In this document: one piece after another, positions 1-13,795 of the stretch | Position numbering within the stretch: the first letter of the stretch is position 1 | Layout of the letters: every line of letters begins with the position of its first letter | Source of the DNA: Azadirachta indica | Taxonomy: Eukaryota > Streptophyta > Magnoliopsida > Sapindales > Meliaceae | Assembly (NCBI GenBank): GCA_022749755.1 | Contig: CM040453.1 | Coordinates: 7,214,102 to 7,278,101 of the forward strand | DNA: 64,000 nt | Reading direction: 5' to 3' | The notes under the pieces: generated by a model | The model's database searches: none | The model's input: the letters and a program-made list of their open reading frames with translations, nothing else | Told to the model about the DNA's origin: nothing | Translations under genes and position numbers: made by a program

Positions 1-43
1 ATAACAGCAAGAATATGTATACTAGGCAATAGAGTTTTGGAAC

Positions 44-3000
44 CTGAAGACAAATATAAATGTGGTGTATTCTGTTTTGATTCCAGCAACCTTCTTGCAA
101 TAACCTGCAAAATAACCAGCAACTAAGCTAAAACAACATTCTACTTCATGAATTCAAGTCTGACTTAATGTATTCCTACCATCGAATATGTGGGTTAAAT
201 CCAATTTAAATGCTTTCCCAAATATGATCGTTTAGTAAATAAAAGTGTTTTGCAGCGGGTTCTCCAACAATCAGAATAGAAATTTGAATTACTAATACCA
301 ATATAAATAGACATTACACAAAACCTGTGATGTTAAAAGAAGAGTTTAAAACCGCTAAAAAGAGAAGATATACAAGATAAATTAAAGGACTTTATTGAAG
401 AAATGAATACAATTTTTTGATCGTTCTCATCATGCAAGTGAATGACTAATTGGCCATGCAGAATTGTAGAGTGGTATCATATACTTAGCAATTCAAATCT
501 TATATAACAGCTCTATGGATAGTTAACGTTCTTATGTCTCACAACGAAAATCTGATTAGAAAAGACCAAGACATTATAATAAATGCACAAGGTACACATG
601 TCAAGGCTTGTTTAGACACAAACTTAACACAAATGCCTGAGAAAGGAACACAATAACTTCCATTAAACAGCCAATGACGTAATTATATACAGCATTGACG
701 TGACAAAAAATAACCATATCAAACTCTTGATGGTGCATTTTATTCTCTGTAGTAAAAGATAATAGACATCTTAATTCACTGGCATACCACTTTCCTAAAG
801 TCTGGCCATAAGATTTAGTTCCACAACTTAGGCATTACGGATTTGTGTGATCTGTCAGGTGCAGGTTTCCATTCTTTTTGGAAGTAATAATTTGTAAGTG
901 TTCAATAAAAAGTAAAACCAGGTCCTACCCAATGAATTCTACCTTGCGAATTTGAGTATTGGGTAAGTCTTCAAAAGAATCTGACTTCTGCAATTGAGAT
1001 TTTGACCCTGGAGGTGCCACAGTTGAAGTCTGCTGATGGGTTTGAGGTGATGGAGATGTCTTTGCTGCAGGTGAAGAACTTTCTGAGGATAACTTTCCTG
1101 ACTTAATTGCTTCCATAACATCCCCTTTTAGTAGAGTGCCATAAGGACCCGATGCATTCAATGATGACACATCCAATTGATACTCTGAAATAAGCAATTT
1201 AGCTGATGGACTGATCTTTGTAAAACTTCCTTTCTGCCCTTTAACTTCATTTTCAGAGTCATGGTGAGTTGCTTTTTCCCGTTTGACCTCTGCACCAATA
1301 TTAACAGAGCTCTTCACAGTCCCAATATCATCTGGATCTTCAACCTTGTAAAATAACAAGTATTACATTTCCCATATGCCTCAAGTGATTGAGTAAGTGA
1401 AACATCAGCCTATAGATTATGGACATCAAATTATTAACCATAACTAGCAATATGAGGCAATTAATTTCATTTTCTTTAAACTCATGGCGAGATAAGCATA
1501 ATCACAACTTACTGTTATAGCAATAGGTTGTCCCACAGCTACATCCTTTGAACCTTCAGGTGCTAGTATCTTGGCCAAGTACCTGCACCAAACACATCAC
1601 ACAATATAAGCAAAGATATCAGCAGTCACACCAGATATTCATAGTTGACGCATTCATTTCATTATCAAATTTGTTCCCGAGAATGATCCTAAACGACATA
1701 GTATGAGTACTAGATACAAATCTTAAAACTGCACAGGATCCTAATAAAGGAGAAGAATTGTGCAATATAACCTAGAGAAGAAGCATTAAATCTTATGAAT
1801 CTTCTTTGATATATTTGAATATTCAGTGAAATATTACAGCTTCTTTGATATATTTGAATATTGAGTGAAATATTACAATTAAGAATTAAACTAATTCAAA
1901 GTGAACACCCATTTAGCTTATTTACTCAGGTTCACCTCAAAGTGAAGGCCTAAATGCCTTAAGGCCTTGAAAGTAGAGCAAGGTTCTTAAAAAATATAGC
2001 CTACAGAATTAAGGAATGATATTCCTCTCCTATTAAAACCTTAACATGTCAACAAGAAAGGAATATGCTTCACATCACTCTAGGGCTCTTTCTCTCCCCC
2101 TGTTTGTACGAGTTAAACTTTTAATCTTTCTCAGGTAGCAGATTTACTAAGAAAAAGCCAAAGGGCAGCACCACTAATATGCAGGATGGTACAAGAGAAA
2201 GTACTAGAAAAAGAGAAAAAAAAAAAAGAAAAAGACAATTAAAGCCAATAAAAGAAGAATTAGATTCTAAATTATAATAAAGTAACTTAAAAGAGAGAGA
2301 GAGAAGTCAAGCATCAGTTGAAATTCTACAAGAGGAGAGGATGTTACCCTTCTTCAAGACACTCAAATTCAAGGGTCGCTTTGTCTGTCTCTATCTCACA
2401 TATAACATCTCCGACTTCTATCTGTCAAATGAAAGCATTACGAATAAAATATTCTTCATGCTCAAGAACATACATCTTACATTTTCACTAAATTAGATGG
2501 AGTAAGCATTTTTCACGTTCAATAACTTGAAAAGACTAACCTTCTCTCCTTCATTCTTTCTCCACTTAGCGATGTTACCCTGGTTCTGCAGAATAAGACA
2601 ATAAAAACTAACTATGCTTCAAAGTGTGGAAAACAGAAAGGGAAAAAAAACCGAAAAAAAAAAGAAGAAAGAACAATCAGCTTGGTGGAGCTAAACAAGT
2701 TGATCCAAACTTTCTCACCATTGTCGGGGATAGCGCCGGCATTTCAAGAATGACATGTTGGGGAAGTTCTGATGTGTTGATTTTAGAAGAACTTGTTTCC
2801 TGTACCTCTTCTTTTTTAACATGATGAGTTGAATTTTGCTCTTTAATCTCTGCACCACCACCAACAGTAGCAGGGACATTCTGTATATCATCTGCATCCT
2901 CAACCTTGAGAAGCCACAAGAATGAGTGTTAACAATCCACATCCTGGATGGTTAATACTATTATTATGGAAAATCACTAACAGCATTTCAATATATCAAA

Positions 3001-6000
3001 CAGAATAAATATGAAGTAATTTTGAAAGATAATAAAATATTCTGAGAGAACTGCACCTGCATCAAATTTCTCATAGAGCTTAAAAAAAGTGTATCTGATG
3101 TAGCAAAAAGAAATGGGAATATAGAAAATAGACCGAGGTACATATAAGGACACAAAATATTATGCGATTGCCATATTTGAGACTGGTTTCTGGATTCCAA
3201 TCATTTTTTCCCTGCATGATATTGAATAAATCAATAATAAAGCAACATATGTTTGAAGATTATCACAGTTTACCGTTATTGCTATGGGTTGTCCAACAGG
3301 CACATCCTTTGAACCTTCAGGTACTAATATCTTGGCCAAAAACCTGTAGAAAACATGCCACTAATAAATTAGTGCCAAGAAATTTCATGGATGGATAGTC
3401 ATGATCAAATTCTGATCTTTTTTCCCCTCCCTTTTGTCAAACTCAATGATAGAATAAAATTTTATAGAGCATAAGAAAATCAAGTTCAAAGAAGATCACT
3501 GTTATGGAAGAAAAATAGAAAAAGGAAAGACAACAAATAGGGGAAATGGATTCTAAAATAAATATAACAAGAACTGTCTCATACAAATTCTGAACTAAAT
3601 CCTAATAAACAGTGGAATCAGAAAAAGTGCCATTTCGATGACTGTTGTTAATCACATGAATACAACACAAAGCAATCAAATGAACAAAACATAACAAAAA
3701 AGAAAAGCAAAGAAAAAAGATATGGTCAACAGATTTACCCCTCTTCGAGACTTTCAAACTCAAGTGTAGCTTTGTCAGTCTCTATTTCACATAATACATC
3801 GCCAACTTCTATCTGTTAGATTGGATCAACAAAAATCAACAAAATGTACTGACTTTGAATGAAAAAGGGTTTATCTTTAAAAAATCATCTTTAAATAATA
3901 TCAACCATGGATACAACTGACTTCAGTTTCCATTTTATCAACTTATAACTCACCTTATCTCCTTCTTTCTTCCTCCATTTTGCAATGTTACCTTGACTCT
4001 GCACACAAGCAACAAGCAAATAACCTTAGCTTCAGGGCGAACAAGAAGAAATATACTGTAGAGAAGGTAGGACAAATGGTCCAATTTATAGCCTTGGAAT
4101 AAATCTTACCATTGTAGGGGATAAAGCTGGCATCCCAAGGACGGCGTGTGAAGGAAGCTCTGCATAATGGACTTGGTGAGAAATATGGAATGATTCAGAT
4201 GTATAACCAGGCATGTATAACAAATGCCTCTTTAATGATGAATCAAATTTTAGATACGAAGCCGAGAACTACAAGGACAATTCTCTTTGAAATTGTTGAC
4301 ATAGGTTTACATGGAAATTTCTAAAAAGGTAGCTAGATCTTGTATTAAGGCAATATGCTCTGAAACTGCTTACGTTAGGTACACAACTCTGAACCTGAGG
4401 CAAAATCCAACTCTACACCACATTATTTATTTCAAAATCGTCTTAGCTATTTTTAGTAGTTTTATCCACAATGTGCTCAGCAGAAGGGAGTTAATCACCT
4501 GAAATTAACTCACAACCAATCCAATTTGACTAGTACTGGGACTGCATACTCAAATAACATGATATATGGTAAGCTCTCCTCCAATTCACTTTACACACCA
4601 ATAACATTTGATATCTAACATTCCATGATCTTCTATGGTATTTGTTAAAAAAATATATTTCCACCAAGTACAATTTATCAAAGATTATAGAGAAGTCATA
4701 TTAGATTTTAATTTGAGGAACCACTTATCCATTACCAACCTATAGATCATGTATTACAAGATGTAATAAAATGAGAAAGTTTGAACCAGGCATCTAGCAG
4801 TATTACATGATTATTACGGGTCTAACCCTGCTAATTTTATCAGTCTGAACAACAATTCTATGCACCATTGCTAATACCTAAACTGGCTGACAACTCAAAC
4901 ACATAAAATAGTAATTTCTAATCTGAACAATCGTTTCTCTTTGAAGATGTGCTAAGACAGGAAATTTTCCTATCAGCAAGTACTATGTAGGAAGTTCTCC
5001 AAGACCCTGGTAGATTACACAAGACCTTACTGGCTTTGCTATACTCTAGTGTAACCACCATCTACACAGAAGAAAGTACACATGAAATTAAGTAATGATA
5101 CATGTTATAGACAGGCAATCTAAATCAGATAAAAATGATATATACCTGAGGATGAGAAATGGCGGACTCCAATTTGCATCTGGGTAAAATGACAAACAGA
5201 GTCGGAAAAAAGTTTTAACATATTGGTATACCTAATATTAATTATTAATTCAAACACTAACCTTGAGCTTGAGAGAACTATCACGTACTCCATTAACCAA
5301 AGTTGAAGATGTACGTCTGGTCAATATTTTCATTAGTTAGTTCCAGTGAAAAGAAAACATCCAAAAAGCAGAAAGTATGATTAAACAAGAATTACAAGCT
5401 GTATTGGTCCAAATGAAACATAAGGTCAGCCTAAGCCAATTTTACAGATGTGTATAATTCATAAAATGACGACATCTGGCTTACATGACAAACAAACGAT
5501 ATAGACTAGAAAATCCATCTTGCCCAACTCAACCTTCAATTAAGGTATACGGGTAATGGACAATGTAAACCAACATAACATACAGAAAGTCAATAGAAGC
5601 AAACCTTAATAAAATGCCATCTGCATCCACAAAACAGTTTTGCTGACTGGAATTGCTGCACAAGTAGGTTGACAAAGAAAAGACAAGAGAACATAAGTTG
5701 ATAATTAACACACACAACAATATTAAGTCCACTAAAAGTAAAATAACATGTGGCGGGGAACACGACCTAATGAAATTTATTCATAGGACTCATCACACAG
5801 CCAAAGAAAAAAAAATTCCCAATCACCTAGGCGCTCATTTAGCCACAAATTCAACAGCATTTTGTAATGTAACTATTACTACGAGCTTCATGCCACAATG
5901 GATGGCCCAAATTACTAAAAGCTCCATTTTAAAAAACTTAGACAAGCCTCTGCAAGTGAGACAAACTTTTAAATGCACTACTAGAACAAGTGTAGCCACA

Positions 6001-6483
6001 ATGTTGTACCAAAAAATGTTGGAAGCATTAATTGGAGTGTTTAAGTTCAATAAATGCAGTTAGAAAGGTAGAATTAATATTCTCAGTGTCAAAAATTAGC
6101 TAGAAATTAACAGTTTTTGAGTCATAAAATTTAGCTGTTAGCGATTCCAGTTCTTTCCAAGAGAATCAATGGGCATTCTAAATAGTTGCCATTAATCTGA
6201 AAGTCTACTCCATCAGTAGCCGATCAAAATTGCAAGTCTCGAGTATCGCAATTCACACAAAACTCGAATTCAAATCAAATTCAACAGAATAAATTATCCG
6301 AATTACTAAAAATAACCTCAGAAAGCGACAAGGAATCGGTATTTTGTAAAGACATGAATAGAGGTAAAAGAAGAAAGAGTACCGGGCGAGGGAAGTGGAG
6401 GCTGAGAAGGAAGAGAGAAAGCGAGCTCTGAAGAGAGACGGAGTGCGGGCGATCACCGGTTGTCGAAGCCGTGAAAGCGCCAT
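44..6483 (-). CDS. LTA3: Dihydrolipoamide acetyltransferase (E2) of mitochondrial pyruvate dehydrogenase, 3' end outside window
   Basis: E2 transfers acetyl groups from its lipoyl arms to CoA in the mitochondrial pyruvate dehydrogenase complex. Fourteen exons can be joined in frame (439 residues): 6383-6483, 5605-5655, 5262-5316, 5146-5179, 4110-4159, 3954-3998, 3739-3812, 3274-3343, 2719-2904, 2541-2585, 2348-2421, 1513-1582, 943-1344, 44-104. The start at 6483 opens an Arg/Ser-rich presequence (MALSRLRQPVIARTPSLFRA) ending near GVRHFSSSE. Two lipoyl domains follow, each with the motif ETDKATLEFE (lipoyl lysines near residues 126 and 251). A peripheral-subunit (E3) binding domain lies near residues 328-365 (ISPSAKLLISEYQLDV). 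The last exon here, VIARRLLESKQ, is the start of the catalytic domain; the rest lies left of the window. Two lipoyl domains fit the plant LTA3 (At3g52200) type. No stop or frameshift is seen. Confidence 0.93.
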
Positions 6484-6544
6484 CGCTGTATTTTTCAGTC
6501 AAATCAAAGGTGATCTTGATTGATTTTCTTAATTGTTCATCAAA

Positions 6545-6550
6545 AAGGCT

Positions 6551-6581
<31 letters not shown>
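6545..6581. repeat. TA microsatellite in the E2 gene promoter
   Basis: A run of TA dinucleotides followed by ACAC lies about 65-95 bases upstream of the E2 start codon. Read on the minus strand, its gene-proximal end gives TATATAAGCC, a good TATA-box match, so the microsatellite may form the core promoter. The repeat is seen directly; the promoter role is inference. Confidence 0.6.
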
Positions 6582-9390
6582 GGAATTAACAGAATTATAA
6601 ATACTTATTTACCTTTAAATTTAATTAAAAAATAGTTACTTTTAACAAATAAATAAAAATTCCTACTTGTAATTTGAAAATTATAATGCTATATTTCAAT
6701 ATAAAAATTTATTTAAATTAAGCTGTTTGATATTTAATGGTGTTGTATAAGTATTGTAATAAAAAGATATGTTTCAAAATATTTGAAACAGTAATTTGTT
6801 TATATTATGATATTTGATTATAAAACCCAAAAGCCTTGTTGTATGCTACATATAATTGAAATAAATATTTTTAAAAATTATTAGAGGTACTTATTTGAAA
6901 ATATGTTTTAAATTAAATATATAAAAGAAAAGAAAAGAAAATTTCCGATACATAATTTTGAGAATGAGGAGAATTGATACTTATTTTTGGGAATTATGAG
7001 AATATTATTTATCTACATTATATTGTATAATGATTAAAGTTCATATACATGAGCTGAAAATTCTTCAAAGTCCAACATTTTTCAATATTTTTAAGTGTTT
7101 TTTTACTATTTCTTGGCGATATTTCTAATAAATTTCTTATTAACTAAACAATTTTTATTTTTATTTTAGTTAATTTGACAACATAGCCGCCCTAAGTTGA
7201 CCCAGAGGCTAGTAAAACTGATGGCACGTGCGCCTACCCTTTTTAAAGTGATCCTAAAATAGTTCGGTACAGTTTTTTAGGGTGCGTCCTTATTCCTAAA
7301 TATACGAAAAAGCATCATTCCTTGGTAGCTATTAAATATGCATTTTGATTGTTTTATTTTACGAAATTTGGATGATATTTTGCTACTTTTACTATAACCT
7401 TCCGAATGTTGTAATTTTTTTTTTTCAAACAAACAACAAAAAAAATTTAATTTCATACTAACAAAAATTACAACTTACAAATTTATAACAATATAAAAGA
7501 TAATCTTACAAAAATCAATTATAATGAATAACCAAATAGATCTTAAACCTATAGTAATACATAGAGAAAATGGACACTTAAAATTTAATAGGGTTAGCTC
7601 ATCTTTTCATTTCATATATTATCTTTATTTTGGATCAACTTAAAATTCAAAACTTAATAAAAAATATTTCATTGATTATTTTTAAACAAATCATTTGTTT
7701 GAATTAATTTTTTTTAAAAGGTAAATGAAATTATCTTCAATCAGGAAGTGTCCTTCACATTAAAATTTTAGATTTATTTTTTTGTTTAAAATTTTTCTAT
7801 TATGGAATAAATCACAAGGTAAGATTTTATTTTTAACAAATATTACGTTTATCATTTTATGACATGATGATACACACCATTTCAGATCCACGTTGCCAAA
7901 CTAGGACTCGGCCCAGGCTCAGCCCAGCCGGTGCATCAATTTTTCTAATCACCAATCACCAAAAGAATGTTAATTTGCTGAATTACCCCATTATTTTTCA
8001 GTTTTCACCTTTACCCCCTCCAAAGAAAAGTAACACTAAGGTAACATTTATTTTTTTTGGTCAGAACTCAAAATATGATTAAAATATGAATTTAAGTAAA
8101 ATATAAATTTGAATGATATGTTTGTTTTTTATTTTAAAATATTTAAAAACAAGTATTAAGTTTTTTTTTTACAAAATAAAAAGTTTGAAAATTGCTATTT
8201 TGACATATATACTATTTTAAATAATATACTTATATTTACATCATTTTGATTATATTAATACAATAATAAAAAATTAATAAATTATATTAGTATGTATATT
8301 ATTTATTTGTTTGATATATTTTTTTTAAAAAAATTTCTAATCGATGATATAAAGATTAATAAAAATTAAATAAAAATAATAAGTTATATTATAATATAGT
8401 TATAATTATATAAATATATACAAATTATTACAATAATTAAAGTATAAAATAAGTGAGATTGAGAAGACAAGTAGAGAAAACGTATAATAGAGAATAGATA
8501 CATTAAAAATAGTTAAATAAAGTTTTAATTTTGTTAACAAATAATTTAATAAAATAAGAATATTTTTAAAAAATAAAAATATTAAAATTATTCAGACATT
8601 TACTCATTCAGATTTAAATTAAAATTTTTAACTTAATTATATTCAAATATTTTTATCAAATATTAAGACATAAAATAAAAAACAAACAATTTTCAAACAT
8701 CTGAATAAATATATTTAAATTTCAGATAGAAAAATAAACAACCCTTAACGCAGTGTTTGGAAAATTTGGCTCTGAAGGTTGGATTTTCTTTTTCTTTTCT
8801 GTTCTATTATGATTTAAGAATGTAGAACCAAAGAAATCATTTTAAAAAAGAACAATTGCACGTTTTCTTTTTAAGTTCATACTTTGCTTTATTTTACAAT
8901 AATCATTTAAAAAAGTTTGTGGAATCTTATATCAAAAACAGAATTAAATTCTTGTACTTTTTTATTTGAAAAGTTTTTGGAGTCTTATTCCAAAAATAGA
9001 ATTCTTGAACATCTATAGCTTGCTTGCAAAGAAATTACTAACACACGTTGATATATTGTGATAATTATTTTAGATTTTTTTTTAAAAGTAATTACCAGTA
9101 TACCTCATATTGATATGCTACAAATATTAATTCAGATTTGTGAAATGGAAAAAATTAACATATAAGTAAAAAGACAAGTAGTCAAATAAAAAGTAATCGT
9201 CTCGAAAATACCTAAATTTTAAAAAATCAATCTTTTCATTGTAGTAATTTATATTTTGTGTAATTTTTTATTAATATTATTGAATTTTCTATTATATCCA
9301 CGTGATCATAATACAAAGAAATATCTCATACGTTTATAAATTTTATATGTTATACAAATTTTTACTGCATTATATTTTTCTCCATTATTC

Positions 9391-9426
<36 letters not shown>

Positions 9427-9933
9427 ATACACACTAGCATCAAAATCTTTATTCATTATTTCATACCTGCTTTAAACTTATCAATTATTTTATTTTTTAA
9501 AAATAAAAAATATGGTGTAATTATTCAAACTCTCAGCCTGTGTTCTTATTTATATAATATATTATTCATATATGTAATGTGTAATATTTTAAAAAAAAAA
9601 GTTTGATAACTGTTTTATCGTCTCAAAATTTTATATTATTTGACTTTAAATACTTAAAACAAAATTTAAAATTTTATAAATAAAATGTATGTATTAATTT
9701 ACGATGTATCAATTATGATTATTATGCATCATTACAACACTTTAATAGTAAAATTTAATAAATACAATGCAACCATTGAAATTCGCAATACTTTTAACAA
9801 ACCAAACCTTAACTGTTTTTTCTTTTGAGGTAATTAATCGTTGATTATTAAACACTCAAAAATTTTTTTTTTATTTCTCGCTAATTATTTCTTCAACCAA
9901 AAAAAAATAATCATAACGATTTCAAATTAACCC
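6582..9933. other. AT-rich intergenic spacer
   Basis: No gene was recognised. The stretch is very AT-rich, with many A and T runs and a TA microsatellite near 9390-9435. The open frame at 7864-8082 has no family resemblance and looks like chance. It separates the divergent side of the E2 gene from the 3' end of the phytoglobin gene. Confidence 0.6.
9391..9435. repeat. TA dinucleotide microsatellite
   Basis: An almost pure TA/AT run with a single C interruption near its start and an ATACATACACAC tail. It is intergenic. Confidence 0.8.
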
Positions 9934-11374
<1,441 letters not shown>

Positions 11375-11459
11375 ATCTGCTGCTAGCTTCTGATCTTTTG
11401 CTAATTACTGTCTCCGAGTAGTGAATTCTGATAGATTGTGAAGAAGAAGAGAGATAGGC

Positions 11460-11472
11460 AGCTGTATATAAA
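11460..11472 (-). promoter_or_regulatory. Candidate TATA box of the phytoglobin gene
   Basis: Read on the minus strand, TTTTATATAC lies about 90 bases upstream of the phytoglobin start codon, followed by a CT-rich leader. Spacing and sequence fit a plant TATA box; this is inferred from motif and position only. Confidence 0.4.
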
Positions 11473-11938
11473 ACGTCTTGGATTAATGAGAGGATGGTGG
11501 AGAATAAATATGTGGCGGCCACGTTCCTATGTCCTGAGGGAACCAGTGCCTAGAAATTATTCCCCAGAGAGACCATTACGTACGTGGATAATAACATCCG
11601 GATACCAAACTTTTTATATCTTTACGTACAAAGACATAAATTTGTTGATACCTAATTCTTGAATTTTGTTGAAATAACTAAAATTTTAGTTTTTAGTTTT
11701 AACTAAGGGTGATTTAAGATTTATTTAAAATTGTAGTGTTGTAAATATAAAATTACGTTGTAGTGTAGTGAAACTATATATTCTTATAATATTACTTAAA
11801 AAGCGAATGATAATTCATACATACTCTTCAATCATTTTAATAGGAATAGCTTCATTGGGGACTTATTTTATATAAATAAAATAATATGTTGTTTATTTAT
11901 AAAAATTTAAACAACAGAGGATTATGGTATTATTATTC
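11473..11938. other. Spacer between phytoglobin promoter and the duplicated MULE flank
   Basis: AT-rich DNA with no recognised gene. It contains the upstream region of the phytoglobin gene and ends where the tandemly duplicated flank of the transposable element begins. Confidence 0.5.
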
Positions 11939-12089
11939 TATAAAGTGCAAAAAATAAAGTAGGTTTGCTTTTTGGGGGTCAAAGCGGCTATTTTTTATTG
12001 GTCAAATAATAAAAGATGTGATTATATTAATTAAATAATTATAAATTATTTATAAAAATGATGTCATCAGTCAACTTCAATGGCATACA

Positions 12090-12098
12090 TAAAATTTT
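12090..12098. repeat. Left target-site duplication of the MULE
   Basis: TAAAATTTT, identical to 22559-22567 on the other side of the element; 9 bp is the diagnostic Mutator length. Confidence 0.85.
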
Positions 12099-12220
12099 GA
12101 GAAATAACTGGAAATGCCCTCATTTGTCCCTAAATTTATAAAAATGCCCTTCTCCAAAATTTTCATTAAAAACCATCTTAAAATTTCTCATTTAGACGAA
12201 AACACCTCTATGCCCATGTT
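12099..12220 (+). repeat. Left terminal inverted repeat of the MULE
   Basis: It pairs with 22437-22558. Well-conserved blocks are AAATGCCCTCATTTG, CTCCAAAATTTTCA and CCCATTTT or TGCCCA segments; the homology weakens inward. A second copy lies at about 13962-14083 because of the tandem duplication. Confidence 0.85.
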
Positions 12221-12524
12221 TTGTGTGAAACAAACCAAACTACCCATTTTCATACATTTCGAGCAACCTAAACATATATTTGAGCAATTTCGATTAACTT
12301 TCGAGCACCGATCATTGATTTCGTTCACTTTACTATAACAATTTAACGTCAAAAGGTTAGGTTTATTTTCAATTTGTATGGACTTGCATTCTGGGTATGA
12401 TTAAGGCATTAGAATCTGTTAATTGATTTTGTTATTGTGTTGAATTCGAAGTTTGGTAGCGGTATGGAAGAATGTTGATGGTTTTTATTTGATTTACGAG
12501 TGTGTTAGATAATAATTGCAGGAC

Positions 12525-12960
12525 CTTTGAGCAAGTTCACGCTCGAAGGTGTTCTTGTTCTCACTTTCAAGTTAATTTTCATGCTTGAAACTATAATTTT
12601 GAGCACGAAGGGAAACTACACTTTTGATTGCGAACAAAAACAACCCTTAAGTGTGTACTTGCTCGAAGGTGTTTAATGTTGACTCAAGAAAAATGATCGA
12701 AGGTCACATTTGGAGCATGATAGGACATTCGAGGATTGAGCTTGCTCGAACATGCTATAATGATTGAAATGTGACCTTCGAGCATTTTGCTTGCTCGAAC
12801 TTGAAGGCTTGCTAAAAACAATAAAATTCTTCATGCTTGAAAGGCTTACTCAAAATAGTAAGATTCTTCATGCTCGAAATCATAAGTTTCGATCATGAAG
12901 AATCTTGAAATTTTGAGCAACAACACATTCGAACGTGCAGTTTCGAGCAACAACAAAACT
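12525..12960. repeat. Subterminal motif array in MULE (copy A)
   Basis: Many degenerate, alternately oriented copies of a short motif around GCTCGAA / TTCGAGC, for example ACTTGCTCGAAGG, TTCGAGCATTTTGC and GCAGTTTCGAGCAAC. They occur every few tens of bases between the terminal repeat and the DUF1985 gene. The same array recurs at 14385-14820. Confidence 0.75.
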
Positions 12961-13249
12961 ATTTTAATTGATGAAAACATGTATTGAGAAATGCTTTAAT
13001 ATTTATTAATTGATTGATATATATATATTCAAAATTTTCTATGTATTAAAATAAATAAATAATCGATTGATTTGATTATCTGTTATTTCCTTTGTTTTGG
13101 TTAATTGATATATATATTTAAATTGGTTAATGTATTAAGTAAAATAAATAAGTAAATAATTGATTTGATATAATTGAAATATAGATGTATTAGATATGTA
13201 TTAAAATCAAATATAAGTATGTTTATTAAATACTGATGAATTGAAATTG

Positions 13250-13795
13250 GCATGTTTGCAAGCGATAAGGTGATAGTATCCAAAACATTGAAGACGAAGA
13301 AGGTCAACCATTTTGAGGCTGTGGTGACTTCGCTATTTTATGTCCGTGATCTTATGGTGATTTGGGAGAAACTCACACGGAAGTAGTGGCGATTGTTCAA
13401 ACAAACCTGCTTGGGCCATTTCTTAGACATTGACCCAGATCTATCATTTTCTGGGAACCTTATTCATCAAATGATTATGCATGAGGTTGAGACTAAGGGT
13501 GCGAAGTATAAGCTATGGTACATTGTAGTAGGCACTATTATGAGGTTTTCCTAAGTTGAGTTTGCGTTGATTACGAGGTTAAGATTTGAACCATTTCCTG
13601 AGGTTGTTTCTGAGAGTAATCAACTTAAAAATAAATATTTTTGAGGGGTTACATTTATCCCACTATACAAGATACAGGAGGTTTACGAGGAAATAGACTT
13701 GAGTCAAATACTTGATAGTGATGCAATTAAGTTGTCATTGTACTATTTGATCAAGCATACATTGATAGAGCGTAATAGTAGATACACTTCTGAGA
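13250..13795 (+). pseudogene. DUF1985 gene fragment in MULE, copy A
   Basis: The region repeats the DUF1985 start seen at 15118-15664 but is more decayed. Around 13550 an Arg codon of the other copy has become a stop (TTTTCCTAAG here against CTTTCCCGAG), the pattern expected from cytosine deamination on both strands of a CpG. It ends abruptly at the duplication junction and has no protease part. Confidence 0.7.

Larger units (their letters stand above)
11939..13795. repeat. Tandem duplication, copy A (host flank + MULE left end)
   Basis: This 1.86 kb unit is repeated directly as 13796-15664. Both copies start with TATAAAGT, then contain about 150 bases of non-element flank, the target-site 9-mer, the left terminal inverted repeat, a TCGAG-rich motif array and the 5' part of the DUF1985 gene. 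They differ by scattered substitutions and small indels, several of them CG to TG or CA, so the duplication is not recent. Confidence 0.88.

Noticed and set aside
5698..6063. Plus-strand open frame of 121 codons
   Set aside because: It lies in the first intron of the E2 gene on the opposite strand, matches no family I know, and its composition looks random.
8104..8760. Possible MITE with GTTTGTT-type ends
   Set aside because: The ends resemble each other only weakly and AT-rich composition could explain it; no second copy was found in the window.
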